Positions 1-11,291 of a stretch of 64,000 nt of DNA are shown piece by piece. The stretch spans positions 126,915,355 to 126,979,354 of the forward strand of contig OZ024743.1 in assembly GCA_964016885.1 (NCBI GenBank), written 5' to 3'. Origin of the DNA: Eledone cirrhosa. Its lineage: Eukaryota; Mollusca; Cephalopoda; Octopoda; Eledonidae. Numbering within the stretch: position 1 is the first letter of the stretch; each line of letters starts with the position of its first letter. A model generated the notes under the pieces. That model was not told the DNA's origin. It saw only the letters and a list, made by a program, of their open reading frames with translations, and did no database searches. The translations under genes were made by a program, and so were the position numbers.

Positions 1-280
1 ATATATATATATATATATATAAAATATACAAATATATTACACAAATAGAAGTGTGTTACACAGTGAAATGTGTGTGTAAAGGATTATTACAAGTGATCCT
101 TGTATATATATATATATCAACTAGAAATAGATTGACATATATATATATATAAAATAAATACATGGAACAATTACAGGGAATAATTTGTAAAGAATGTAAG
201 CATACATAGCAGTGTGATACACATCTACAGTGGATATGGCGCATGTCTCTCAGACATGACAACCCTTAATTTAATTTTGG

Positions 281-318
<38 letters not shown>

Positions 319-320
319 TG
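1..320. repeat. AT-rich microsatellite region
   Basis: (TA)n tracts lie at the very start, near 107-150 and at 282-292, the last running into (TG)n to about 318. The block at 233-280 (gatatggcgcatg...) resembles 52281-52330, so it belongs to a dispersed repeat. No gene is seen; short ORFs here are low-complexity translations. Confidence 0.8.
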
Positions 321-329
321 GTGATATAT

Positions 330-575
330 ACAATATATGCACTCAGTACATGCTGTAAAGTAGTCAGTGATAGGAAGGGTCTCCAGCCAGAGAAAGCTTG
401 TAAAACGAAGAGTTAAGAGGACCCTCAGTTGTGGCAAAGACATAGCCTTACCTGTGCATGACCATACAGAAGCAAGATGACAGATCCCTGGCTTGCCTGA
501 GAGATCATTAGCCACCGCTTCAGTACTGACTTGGTCTATGTAGACCTGTCCAACCCTTGCTAGCAGGGAAAGCAG
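330..575. repeat. Dispersed repeat related to RTE/SINE 3' tails
   Basis: Words such as GTAAAGTAGTCAGTGATAGG, 'cttcagtactgacttggtc' and 'tagacctgtccaac' recur at 62940-63240 and, diverged, at 830-920 and 17985-18090. These are the degenerate tail family found throughout the window. It is not coding. Confidence 0.6.
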
Positions 576-587
576 ATGTTAAAATAA

Positions 588-704
588 TTTTCTACTTTTT
601 GGCACAAGGCCAGCAATAACCCAGTGCATTACTGGTACTTTATTTTATTGACCCCCGTAAGCATGAAAGGCAAAGTTAACCTCGGCGGGATTTGAACTCA
701 GAAT
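588..704 (-). mobile_element. tRNA-derived SINE fragment (family 1)
   Basis: Antisense copy of the family-1 SINE: 'ggcacaaggccagcaat', 'ggtactttattttat' and the GGCAAAGTTAACCTCGGCGG block ending in 'gatttgaactcag', the complement of a pol III B box. The tRNA head beyond the B box is missing. Confidence 0.85.
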
Positions 705-1249
705 GGCAGATGTTAAAATAATGATGAGGAGGATGATACATACATATATATATATACTTCTCTAATGTTGGTGCTACAATAAAATGCATGCAGTGCACTC
801 TTGGAAGTGTGGAAATGCGAGATGTGGACCCTGGTCTCATCTGAGATGTTAGTAGTTCTGAGTAAGTGCTGACTTGGTTCAGTCAACCCATCCAACCCTT
901 GATAACAGAAAAAAAGATGTTAAATGATGATGATGCTAATGATATATATGACCAAAGCTTTTTAAATTGGTCTATCAAATTATGTAACAACTGTCAAAAC
1001 TGTAACTAAGTTATCTGATAAACAGAGATAGAGAAATAAGTACTAGAGATATCTTAGAATAAAATCTTTGAAGAGAGCTCTCATGCATGACCAAATTCAA
1101 TGATTGAACGCAGTAAAATAATACACCCCAACAATTCCCACCTAACAAGAACACCCCTAACAATATCCTCATAGCAGGGTCAACTCTAACACTATCACCC
1201 CACATACTTATAAGAGAACATGTAACAATATCCTCCTAACAGAAGCCTT

Positions 1250-1434
1250 CCTAATAATTGTTTCTACATTTGGCACAAAGCCAGAAATTATCCCAGTGTA
1301 TATTTTATCAACCCCGTAAGGATGAAAGGCAAAGTTAACCTCGGCTGGATTTGAACTCAGATCGTAAAGGGCAGTAACTCTATGCTGCAAAGCATGGCGT
1401 CCGATCCTCTACCAATACTGCCAATTCACCGCTT
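1250..1434 (-). mobile_element. tRNA-derived SINE (family 1)
   Basis: Near-complete antisense family-1 SINE. On the minus strand it begins GGCAGTATTGGTAGAGGATC (A-box-like), continues through 'gagttcaaatcc' (B-box-like) and ends in the 'gccagaaatta...gtagaaacaatta' tail. It lies directly beside the SINE at 1445 but outside the duplicated segment. Confidence 0.88.
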
Positions 1435-1444
1435 TACTCTCCCT

Positions 1445-1625
1445 AATAATTGTTTCTACTTTTGGCACAAAGCCAGCAATTACCCAGTACATTACTGGTA
1501 CTTTATTTTATCGACCACGTGAGGATGAAAGGCAAAGTTAACCTCGGCGGGATTTGAACTTAGATCGTAAAGGGACGTAACTATGCTGGAAAGCATGTCT
1601 GACCCTCTACCGATACTGCCAATTC
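1445..1625 (-). mobile_element. SINE at left edge of the duplication (SINE-L)
   Basis: Family-1 SINE, antisense. Diagnostic differences from other copies are 'cttttggcacaaa' and 'gaccacgtgagg' in the tail half and 'gaacttagatcg' and 'gcatgtctgacc' in the tRNA half. The sequence to its right (from 1626) reappears at 19574; the sequence to its left does not. It therefore marks the left breakpoint of the tandem duplication. Confidence 0.9.
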
Positions 1626-2749
1626 AAATGCCCTTCTAACAGGAGTACCTTCAGTAGGAACCTCCTTAACAGCATGTGTTAGCGGAGCTTTACAAACCTC
1701 CACTGTATTCCATCTGAATGTTCATCCAAATGAATTCATCTCTTCTGTATTTTCTATGAACAACCTTCTCTTATCCATCTTCTAATCACACACAGTCCTA
1801 CAATATAAGAGGTCTCTACGTGGTAGCTCAATCTGGTAGAAATAGCAGCCAAATTCCCTCATTACATCCTACCAGCTTAAAAAAATAAGGAAGAAATTAT
1901 TGGATAAGTCCTTTTTATTACTTAATCAGGAAGAATGGTGGTGTCCATGGCCCTTTTCATGAACTCTGAGTCTGGTGGAGGGATGGAGGAAGGAAGGAGA
2001 GGATTTTCAAACTGGAAATCTGATCTGTATATTCACAACAGAGTGGTCTCTGCTAAAGGCACCCAATGACCAGATGGTGGTGTTAAACCAGGCAATGGAT
2101 TAAGTCTACCTCCAGAGAGCCATAACAAATATCACAAAGTATTTGATCTGACACTCTAGCGATTTCACCTGTCCTAGATTGGTAATTTATTGACCCTAGA
2201 AGGATGAAAGGCAAAGTTAACCTCAACAGAATTTGAACTCAGAATGTAAGGAACTGACATGAATATATTTCAAAGTATTTTATCATCCATTCTTAACACT
2301 TCTGCCATTTCACTACTTGGAGTTAAATAACAGCAGTGATATCCTGTCACTGTGTCTCTGGTATACCATCATCTCAGAAGAGGAAGCTTTTTACATTTCG
2401 TTAATTAGAGGCTTCTGCTTAATTAGTCCCTCTCTATAGCAACGACCTCAGTGTGTTGCCGTAGCAACAACCTCCACATTTAAATCTCACAGAAACAGAG
2501 TTAAATCACTACTGATGGATCACATCTTATGACTGTAGTACCTTTGATCAAAGGTCTTCTAGTTTAGAATTACTTGGGGCTAAACAACAGTAATTAATTG
2601 GTAAATCTTCATTTCTCACTGAACCACATCCAATCTCTACTATTGATGATTTGAGCCAATACATGGTAATAGACCTGCTAAAAATGACAAACAAATTTCC
2701 CTCAAATCACACAAAAGTGTGTGTGTGGTTGTGTAAGGTGGGATGGAAA
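1626..2749. other. Intergenic, duplicated at 19574-20697
   Basis: No gene seen. Positions 2170-2255 hold a degraded antisense SINE piece (GGATGAAAGGCAAAGTTAAC, then 'aatttgaactcagaatg'). The remainder is unique-looking AT-rich sequence kept almost unchanged in copy B. Confidence 0.7.
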
Positions 2750-3059
2750 GGGACAGATTAGATTATTTATACAATGTTAGAAAGACTAGATGGCCACAAC
2801 TAGAACACCTTAGATCTTAGATTTGTCTGAGAATGTGTGACCTAGTGTTAAACAACAATTGTGTGTGTAATGTTGGATCTTCATCAATTCTGACAACAAG
2901 TGTTCCAGTTTTTCAAACAATGGAACAGCATATTCAACAGGCATGTGTACCTTTAGTGTATAAAACGCAGAAAGATTTTGCGACCAATAATAAATACAAT
3001 ACTTAATTACATAAATATTTCACATAAGAATATAGAATCAAAGTGAAAGAAAATATTAA

Positions 3060-3330
3060 TTAAACATTGTGTGCCAATCAGTCACATACCACAAGGGGTG
3101 ATGGAGCCTCACTCTAATACTTTTTGAGGCAAGCCAACACACTCGCAGCATTGCTATGGGTGATAACAAGGTTACGGCACTGAAACAACCTAACATCCTT
3201 ACAGGCATCACCTGCTACCATGACAACAACTTTGTTGTCAACAGCCCAGCCCTCTCAAAGGTCACAAATGCCACAGGCTGGTCAAATAGTGTGCCGATAG
3301 TTCCCAGTATTTTAGAATTATAATAATCTT
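3060..3330 (-). pseudogene. Second, decayed 3' end of the endonuclease-type retroelement
   Basis: Shares words and order with the 3' part of the element starting at 3600: 'gaggcaagccaacacactc', 'gcagcattgctatgggtgat' and 'aatgccacaggctgg' match 'gaggaaagccaacacactc', 'gcgttgtctcgggtgat' and 'aaagccacaggctg'. No open frame remains. A third trace ('caagccaacacgctcagcat') lies at 6655-6685 and in copy B near 21195, so several 3' ends of this family once lay here. Confidence 0.6.
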
Positions 3331-3621
3331 ACAAATATTTTATTGACATTAGTATAAATAACATTACAAATCGTTTGCAATTCTTTCAGAATGAAAATAT
3401 AAACAGAGCATATGAATAAATTTACAGTAGAATAACATGTTTTAAATATATACATAAATAACATTACAAAATGCTTAGATAACATTATAAATTGCTCGCG
3501 ATTCTTTCAGAAAGACATATTCTTTTAATGTTACAATATTAAAGAAAATGTAAAGGAAGGGGTGAACAACCGAGGCAACACCAAAGCAAAAGACAGCAGC
3601 GAGGGGTACTAGACAACCTCT

Positions 3622-4008
3622 CTAATGATTTTTGAGGAAAGCCAACACACTCACAGCGTTGTCTCGGGTGATGGCGAGGCTAATGCGCTGGAACAACCAA
3701 GCGCCCTTGCAAGATTCGCCAGTTACCTCTATTAAGCAAGCCGCCAGTGAAGAGAGGAACCATGCAGTCAGAGGCCCGACTCCCCCAAACATCTCGAAAG
3801 CCACAGGCTGAAAAATGTAGCTGGCCGACAGATCAAAGTATTTGAGGGTCTTACTCCGCTCGGCTGCGGCTCTCGTCCTAACCGCAGCATCCAGAATGTG
3901 GGAGAGAGCAAAAGAGTCACTAACAGTGACGTCCCAGACAAGGCACCTGCCTCTCGACCAGGGGCACAAGTTAAGGCCGTCAGGTCTTTTGGCATCACTT
4001 CTGGACAA
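3622..4008 (-). pseudogene. Restriction-like endonuclease C-terminal fragment
   Basis: A 128-codon open frame with KRPDG near residue 8 and LVWDVTVSDS about 18 residues later, fitting a PD-(D/E)XK nuclease core, then a helical tail ending at a stop at 3622. It is out of frame with the upstream pieces. Known family role: target-site cleavage during target-primed reverse transcription. Confidence 0.6.
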
Positions 4009-4144
4009 CCCAGATCGAGGGGATGTTTGCCCGGGACAAAGCTCTCTTGAGAAGGAAGTTTAGTTTGGTGTAATGCGCGAAGCGGCCAGCATTCAGGTGA
4101 CAAGAAAGACCATGGAGGCCTGTGGAGTCGAGGAGTTTGCGGTA

Positions 4145-4570
4145 TCAGCACCTCAAACCCATGCAGACGTCATCTCCCACTCTGAGGGCGATGGAGACAC
4201 GATGTTCGTCCATGCTGAGTAGGCCACCGATGTTGGCCACGGGTAAGGCATCAACCCAGTCGCCTGAGTATTTGGCACTGGCAGATAGTAAGCGGCACCT
4301 TGCAAACTGATCTGACTGGACGAAGAGGGAATCGAAGATGGCCTTCAAACTTATGCTGTCCCAAGTTCTCTGACTTCGACTGTCCTCCACCTTCTCAGGA
4401 GGAGACAAGCCCAACTCACTCCATTGCTGGAGAGCTTCACCCAACTTCCTGTTGGAACTAGTCCATGTTGGAGAGGGGAGGATGCTGCTCACCAGGGTGG
4501 AAGAAAGGAAGCAGGGGAGAGAGAGGGTCGAACAATTACGAAGACCAAGACCCCCAAATCGCTTGGGCAA
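4145..4570 (-). pseudogene. Post-RT region of the same element
   Basis: A 141-codon open stretch beginning PKRFGGLGLRN and ending in DDVCMGLRC. In an adjacent frame it is followed by GLHGLSC, giving a CxxxxC...H...C arrangement like the Cys/His cluster before the endonuclease domain of R2-class elements. Family assignment is inference. Confidence 0.55.
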
Positions 4571-4628
4571 CGCAGCCTGATCATGGGACTCTGGAGAGAG
4601 TCTAACATTGACCAGGCACTCAAGTCAC

Positions 4629-5309
4629 TCAAAGCTTAGGTCGTCGAGGCATTGGAGGCAGGACTGAAATCAAGTTGGTAAATGCTCTGGTAGCGTGGAC
4701 AGCAGCCTCACATCCCAACTTGGTACCCACTCCCAGCTGGATGGGGGAGAATTCTTCCGCCAGTGAGTCGGAGACCAACAGCAAACACGCCTTTGCAGTG
4801 AGGCGGTGAAGGGTGCTACCAACCGCAATGGGACGCAGGTCTCCGTTGGGCTTGATGAGACCAAATAGCTTCGCACCAAAGAACAGTGGGCGGATGAATG
4901 GGAGAATGTTCACTGAAGAGAACTGATTCACAAACTGAGTCAGACTCTCCAAGAGCTCGAGTCCAACGTCACCGGCCGATAAGGAGATACCATCTTTGAG
5001 GTGTTGAGGACGAAGGCCGTTAATTCCCATACCTGACCCAGCGGGGAAGGATGAAATCGCCTTGCTGATGATATCGGTGGTGTAAACCGGTCTCGAGTAT
5101 TCTGGTGGTTCAGGCCAGTGTAGCTGATCATCTGGGGGTGACGATGGGTGCTTCTCTTTCAGTTGCGCAAGAGAATCAGAGTAGCACGGAGCAAGGGAGG
5201 ACAGAGAAGAGAGGAGACGGACAGCCCCTTTAATGTCAAATTCGCTGAATTTGGCATTGACCGCTCGCTTGGGGTCTACCGGTAGTCTGTTGGTGGACAC
5301 CGAGCTCAA
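4629..5309 (-). pseudogene. Reverse transcriptase fragment (fingers/palm entry)
   Basis: A 226-codon open stretch with the RT-family blocks GINGLRPQHLKD, LIKPNGDLRPIAVGSTLHRL and QLGVGTKLGCEAAVHA. These correspond to the region before the catalytic palm in a widespread metazoan non-LTR-like RT family. No FADD/YADD box follows, because the frame ends and downstream sequence jumps to a C-terminal segment, implying an internal deletion. Confidence 0.65.
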
Positions 5310-6814
5310 TGTCGAACTGAGATGAGACGTGTTTGGGGTGGACTCTTGAGAGATGACGTGAGGTAACCCAAATTCGCATTGTGCACATGAAGAGAGATGA
5401 GGGGAAACAAAAACAATTTCTGCCAGTCAGACCTATTGTTGGACGAGAAAACGTTTTTCAATAAATTAAAGAGGGCACGTGCAAAGTTATTCCGAGCTCG
5501 CTTAGGGATCTGGTTAACGAGCTTAGATTTAGAGAAACCCCGGAGGGCTGCGGCAAAGTCCTCGGTAGAGAGTTGGTCATCGAAGCGTGGGGCATCCCCA
5601 CGGAATACGTCGGAGCTGAAGTGGCACCGATTACAGGTCCAGTGTTGAGGCCTTTCGGCTTGAGCTTTGGTGATGCCGACACAGCTTCTGTGTTAGCTTG
5701 CGTGGCATAGGTGACATTTGATTGTCTTTAAGTACCGGCTAGTGCGGGCACAGAGAGCACAATCAGGTGGTGGGCTGGCAGCAGCCGGCAGTGGAGGGCC
5801 AACATTAGAAATCGGTGGAGGGAGTGAGTCAGTGAGGCAGCAGTGGTTCTAACGGTGGGACTTGAGCGGAGGTTGGGTAGTGGCCTAACAGTTGTAGGGG
5901 TGGTGGTTTGGGCCGGGTTGAATTCGCTTGGAATCTGCGGTGAAGGGGGGGGGGGGTAGGGGGGGACAAGTTAGCTCCTCTCGTGCGTGCCGAAGTTGGT
6001 GGAGAATGAGAGGTCGAAGGCTGACCGTTTGTCACATTGTCGTACCACCAAGCAAGTCACTTGGACGTTCGACGCATGCCTCCGCCACCTAGAGTGGATC
6101 AGGTTAAAGTGGTGGCAACTTTATCAATCGGCAATCACCGGTGATAGTTCGATCGACCAACGGGTTGAACGAAGAAATAGGAGGGTTGTGCGCGAGGACG
6201 AAGTAAGGGGGGAGAAGATTATGAGTGCGTGGGGATAAGTGAGGCAGGTAAACACAGTGGAAGAGAAAGAGCAATGAACATGCAAAGAGATGGAAAATAA
6301 AAACGTTAGAAGTACAAAATTTACATGGGTAAATCCACAGTAAAATCAGAAATTGTGAGTTTGTGTAAATTAAATAGTACGACGGTTCAGTTATATTCAA
6401 GTATGCGAAAATGTAAACAAATATTTATATCCCAGACATAAATGTTAATTTCCACTTCTATATACTCTTTTATATACTCTTTTATATAATTATCTGCTGT
6501 GGATTTTGTATTTCGCTCTATATCTTAACTGAACTTTCTGTGTTATCGCCGCTATGAAATTCAGTTTCTACAATTTCTCATAGAATTATGTTGCTAAACT
6601 GCCAAGCTATTTCGTCTGATTACATTCTGGTTTCAAACATTTCTTGACAGTGAGACAAGCCAACACGCTCAGCATTACTACGGAAATTACTTGGGAAAAT
6701 CAACTAAATTTTATGACAAGGAAGATAACTCTAGTCCAAGGGACATAACTACCTGGTCACGATTTATTTATTTATTTATTTTTTAAGTTGCGACAGGTAA
6801 ATAAAAACAACAAA

Positions 6815-6975
6815 ATTAATAATCGTGCACAAGGCCAGAAATCGTTGGGTGGATGGGTTAATCGATTAAACCGACTCCAATACTTCACCAGTATATTTAA
6901 CCACCACCTACGGGATGGAAACTTATGTTGACAAAGACGGGATTTGAAACAAGAGCGTATAGAATCGGAACAAAT
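6815..6975 (-). mobile_element. Old diverged SINE (family 1)
   Basis: Diverged antisense SINE with the layout 'gcacaaggccagaaat', 'gggtggatgggttaatcgat', 'ccagtatatttaacc' and 'gggatttgaaac'. It carries the extra internal 'gggg...taatcgattaaaccgac' segment also seen at 8345. The same copy occurs at about 21362-21495, so it predates the duplication. Confidence 0.6.
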
Positions 6976-7499
6976 AAGGCAATTCCTTTTGATCAACTCT
7001 TTAACAATTTGTCCTATATAGAAATGACTACATATATAAGTATTTAGCTGTTGTCAAATAAAATAATTAGATCATCGTTAGAGTATGACTGGTTCTTTGT
7101 TTTACAAATCCTGGGAAGGTGATTTCGACACGATTCAAACGCAGAACGTAAAGTTATGCAACTACCAACTGCAAGGCAGGGTTCATTGTAAGATTCTGTC
7201 GATTCTGTCTTCTTTTTTATATATCAAAATATTATTTTTAGTTTAGGTAAATGTGATTGCTAAATCGGGTATGTCAAATGAAAAAGTGAGCGTGGTTTGA
7301 TTATAACGAGTATAAGTTATTCCGAAGATATTCCAGTCGTGACCAACCCATTTTTTGCTTGTAAAAGAATACATACTCCTCTATGCCTTTCTCATTTTAT
7401 AACTTTAGGCTGTAAGAAAATTTGGCTACTATTTCTAGCAAACTGAGCAGCTAAGTTGGGTTAACGTAGTGATGCAATCTACGATTAAATAAGCTCTGC

Positions 7500-7936
7500 T
7501 GCACGTCGGGCTGAGGAGGCTAAACTCTCCAAATATCGGTCGCTCTCCAACAGGGTTGCGGTCGAGCCCGTAGCAGTGCAGACTTTTAATGTTCTTGGCC
7601 CTAGAGCCACGTCCCTATTCACCACCACAGTTGGCTATCCGCAGGGTTGAGAGTCGCACGAGCTGGAATAGCTTTTCCAGCGCGTCTCCCTCACCATCAT
7701 TCGGGGAAATACCTTCTCTATTCTGTCCTTCGGGGCCCCTGGGCCGCCAGTGTGTGAACCCCCATTTGCTTATAATAGTGAGAGATGGAGGCAGTGACAG
7801 TCAGAGTTTGGTTCCATTGTATTCGGACCTGGTGTATATATTTATTTACCACATCATATACAATGACTTAGGCTATGTTAGTTCGTACTTTGATATATAT
7901 TTAAAGATCTTTGAGTCGCAATCAACCGCCGATTAG
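7500..7936 (+). other. GC-richer block with a 115-codon ORF, function unknown
   Basis: This block stands out from its AT-rich surroundings. The ORF at 7589-7936 is Ser/Pro-rich and ends in an AT-rich tail. Copy B has a 112-codon counterpart (22131-22469) that differs by several substitutions and one 3-base indel that keeps the frame. I recognise no domain. It is more likely an old repeat or non-coding island than a gene. Confidence 0.25.
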
Positions 7937-8344
7937 GTTATTGGATTTTTTTCTATAAAAGCAAAAGATTTAAATTTAGAGAAACTTTGGCTTAGATCTA
8001 TTTGATAAAAGTAAAGAAAGATAGGATAATACTTTATCTAAGAGCATTTAAAGGGTTACAAAAAAAAAAAAAAAAAAGTAACTATTGCCTGCTAAAATGT
8101 AAGGGGAGATAACTAGAAGGCGTTATCTAACCAGAATATAAGAGTAGAATTTATATTTATATGTTAAAACCTATGCGTAGAAGCCCTTCAGAAAGAAAAG
8201 ATAGAGTAACTAGAACAAAAACGAAAAAAAAGGGGAGGCACAGAGAACCAAAATAATCATTGAGAAGATCACAGAATGTGTGTCGAAGGAGCTTTGACAA
8301 TTACATACCAACCGCTAAATAGATTAGTTATCTGACTAATAGTG

Positions 8345-8565
8345 GTTTCTTATATAGGCACAAGGCCAGCAATTTTTGGGGCGGGGCAAGTCCATTAAAT
8401 CGACCCCAATGCGTTACTGGTACTTTATTTTATAGACTCCGTAAGGATGAAAGGCAAAGTTAACCTCAGCGAGATTTGAATTCAGAACGTAAAGAGACGC
8501 AACTCTATATCGCAAAGCATGTTATCCGACTCCCAATCTATACTGCCAATCCACTGTGCTAGTTA
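8345..8565 (-). mobile_element. tRNA-derived SINE (family 1, long form)
   Basis: Antisense SINE containing 'ggcacaaggccagcaattt', the longer 'ggggcggggcaagtccattaaatcgacc' type insert, then 'ggtactttattttat' and the 'atgaaaggcaaagttaacctc' block. Copy B has it at 22873-23113, with a short internal tandem duplication near 23030-23070. Confidence 0.8.
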
Positions 8566-9292
8566 CCTGACTAATAATAAAACTGAAGTGTGTTTTTAGT
8601 GGCCGCGTGATTCCCCCACCACCCAACCTCCCCAAAATATATATAAAGCAACGTCATGTAAAATCATGTTGGAACATGATTTTACATGAAGAATCATCGA
8701 AAGTTTAACAGAAAAAAACACTAATTCGGAGCTGTATATTTGTTGTTAAGCTGCTATTTTGTTTTATATTTGAAAGTGGTGTATTTTTCTTTCACACACA
8801 CACATATACATATATATATATAGGACTCAGAAATAGCCGTCGAAACGGCTTGAGCTCTGCCGTCGGGGTTAAACTTTTTCCTATTACCCACTCTACTACC
8901 CTAAGTATTGAGTACTCTGGTGCGTTATGGTCCATCTGGTTCCTTCGTTATATATATATATACACACACGTTTAAAATTGTAGGTTTACCACTGGGTAGA
9001 ATTGGTCATTCTTCCATGTTAATCATGACGTAAAATGAGAAAAACACGTTATGCAATTCACCTGTCTTCAATGTTGAATCATATTGGTGGTGCGGGAACG
9101 GGGTAAATGTATTATAAAGTGAAATGACAGGAGGCCAAATATGTTGAATTTCCTTAATTTTCTCTTACTGTAAACACTATGCATATTTCAGTGGCCAGGT
9201 TGTGTAAGAACCCGGTTACCTCATCAGGTGTAAATTGCGGAATGATGATAAGCTTTAAGGAAACAAGCAAAGAAAATCAAAGGGGAAAAAGT

Positions 9293-9416
9293 GTGTGTTA
9301 TGCTTTTGACCCAGAGACTACGTCCGGTAGTAGCATGCTGCTACATTGCTCAGAGACGAGCGGGCAATGTAGCAGCATGTTACTATGTCCGTCTCTGGGT
9401 CAAAAGCATAGCACAC
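9293..9416. repeat. 53-57 bp-arm foldback hairpin
   Basis: Left arm 9293-9349 and right arm 9364-9416 are inverted repeats around a 14-nt spacer. The arms share 'atgcttttgacccagagac' and 'catgctgctacattgc'. The copy B counterpart at 23841-23960 is more symmetrical. It lies just upstream of an RT fragment. Confidence 0.85.
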
Positions 9417-9419
9417 AGT

Positions 9420-9795
9420 TCCAACACCCCAAAAAGGTGGTCTTACCATCTACACCAACTATAGAGGCATCAGACTTATGCAAATTGCAGCAAAGACTTA
9501 CAATAGGATGATCCTGAATATGATCAGACTGTGTTGACAACATTCTACATCCTGCCAAAATGTAATTTAGCCATTTTGCTCTACTGCCTCACACATCTTG
9601 ATTCTAAGGATTGCTGAGGAGGTATGGAATCACTATGGTGTCATAGTTATCCTAGAAAACACCTGCAAAGCAGCTGAGGACGTGTTACACACAGTGGAGG
9701 CTGCAACGCAGTTCATTGGACGCTTCTTCAATGCTGGCAAAACAAAATTCCGGCATTTCAATGCAACGTCAAATAAATAAATGCATTCACCTTGG
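9420..9795 (+). pseudogene. LINE reverse transcriptase fragment
   Basis: In one frame 9426-9535 reads TNYRGIRLMQIAAKTYNRMI, matching the NYRGI...K...R block of non-LTR reverse transcriptases. After a jump, 9598-9780 ends DVLHTVEAATQFIGRFFNAG then KTKFRHFN, like the RT segment after the catalytic loop. The catalytic segment is missing. Present in both copies (second at 23955-24330). Confidence 0.65.
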
Positions 9796-11144
9796 TCCCC
9801 GCACTGCTGATTACCTCTGAATTATCGGAAAGACGGCAGCTCGCCTGAGGAGGGAACCCCGTGATGTGGGATGGCTGTTGTAGCAGGTGTCTCTGGCCAT
9901 TCTCTGCAATGATGCCTTTGCCGCTCAGGCATGGTGTAGTGTCTGTCCCTCTCCCTTTTTCGTTGCTTGAGTCTTATTTTTTTTCTGTGCCCTTTAATGT
10001 TTTGTTCTGTATAAACAACTTTGTAAAATAAACTTCAAATATACTTGTTTTTCAATCCACTCAATGGTCCGATGGTTTATTTTTGAAATGTTAACATCGA
10101 AGCTGCTGTTAAACTTTCTATTTAAGATAGAAATTGTTTTCGGAGTCGTTTAACTCAGTGGCTAAGAGCGCACAGTGGAATTTCAGAGGTACGGAGTCCC
10201 TTTTTTTTCCGTAGTGGTTACCGGTCATTTTCCCCCCTCATCTATAGGGGTATTTTATCCGATTTTCTAAGCTACTATTTATAACAATCAACCGTGTTTA
10301 CAGTTATTTTCTGCACTTGAGATTTCTACATTTTCTAAGAATATTTGTATGTATTTTCTACTAACACACTTTATAAGTAAATGCACGCACACACAGTGAG
10401 TGTGAGTGTGAGTGTGAGTGCGTTAACTTTACAGGGCATTATTCCAGTCTACCTTATTGTCGGTTCAAATAAACCATTAAGGCGCCAGGAACTGTTTTTT
10501 TCCTTTCTTTACTAGAACTAGAGACCCTGAAGTAGGAAAGCAAAGGCAACTATAGTAGGATGGCAACTTGTGCCCTAACTAAACGCTGGAAGGAGACTGC
10601 TATCAATTTTGGCACTCGTTTCTTGTATTAATAAGACTGATTAATCCATGAACACCACCACATCATGCTGTGTTGAAAGTAAATTTAAGAACGCCAGAAT
10701 GTTTTATGGTATTCGTTTCGACTGCGGTCCGAGTTAAAATCCTGCCAAAAATCAATTTTGCATTTCATCTCTTTTGAGGTCGATAAGGAAAATATAAGCC
10801 CAGTAGAGAAGTTTATTCTTCCTCTTTATCACCCTGTACTTCTCTTGAAAAAAAAAAAAAAAACATCGGCTGCGATCAAACTTGTAAGCGGATGGGATCC
10901 GCCAGGTTTAAAGTGCTCAAGAAATGCCGTGTGTCACTACAGCAAGCCTACTACACCACCAGGAGTTATGTGTCTGTACATACGATCTATGTTGGTAACT
11001 CGGTGATCTTATGGTTAAATGTATAAAGAGATTGTAGAAATCTTAAATGGGGGGGTTTAAATTTGGTTAGAACTTGCGTAATTTTTTTTTCTTAAATTAT
11101 TTTCCAAATATCTTTTTAAAAAAAATGAAAATGCTCAATATCGT

Positions 11145-11291
11145 ATATACTCGAATATAAGTCGAGGGATATGACCCCACAAAAACAAATTGCATCTAAA
11201 CGTGTTGATTAGCTGCCTCGGCTTATAAACGGCATTTGGATTTTTGCCCATTTCTCAGACAAAATAGGAGTCGACTTATTTTCGAGTTTAT
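11145..11291. mobile_element. Short TIR transposon (MITE)
   Basis: Terminal inverted repeats ATATACTCGAATATAAGTCGA (11145-11165) and its imperfect complement (11271-11291) bound about 147 bp. No coding capacity. Copy B has the same element at 25656-25814 with an extra 'ctcacccacc' inside. Confidence 0.7.

Larger units (their letters stand above)
3600..6030 (-). mobile_element. Non-LTR-type retroelement with restriction-like endonuclease, degenerate
   Basis: Read on the minus strand: a Pro-rich and Cys-containing N-terminal part (about 6030-5590), a linker, an RT core (5309-4629), then after an internal gap a CCHC-like stretch (4145 region) and a C-terminal domain containing RPDG...LVWDVTV (4008-3622). 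The PD...DVT arrangement is the signature of restriction-like endonucleases in R2-type retrotransposons; I infer that class but cannot name the clade. RT catalytic motifs are missing between 4629 and 4570, and several frameshifts separate the ORFs, so it is dead. Copy B lacks the whole block. Confidence 0.7.

Noticed and set aside
2750..6206. Recent retrotransposon insertion into copy A after the duplication
   Set aside because: No target-site duplication, several decayed element pieces inside, and microhomology at the copy B junction favour a deletion in B.
10142..10210. tRNA-like SINE head ('aactcagtggctaagagcgc')
   Set aside because: Only a D-arm-like phrase is present; no B box or SINE body follows, so it is not supported as a separate element.
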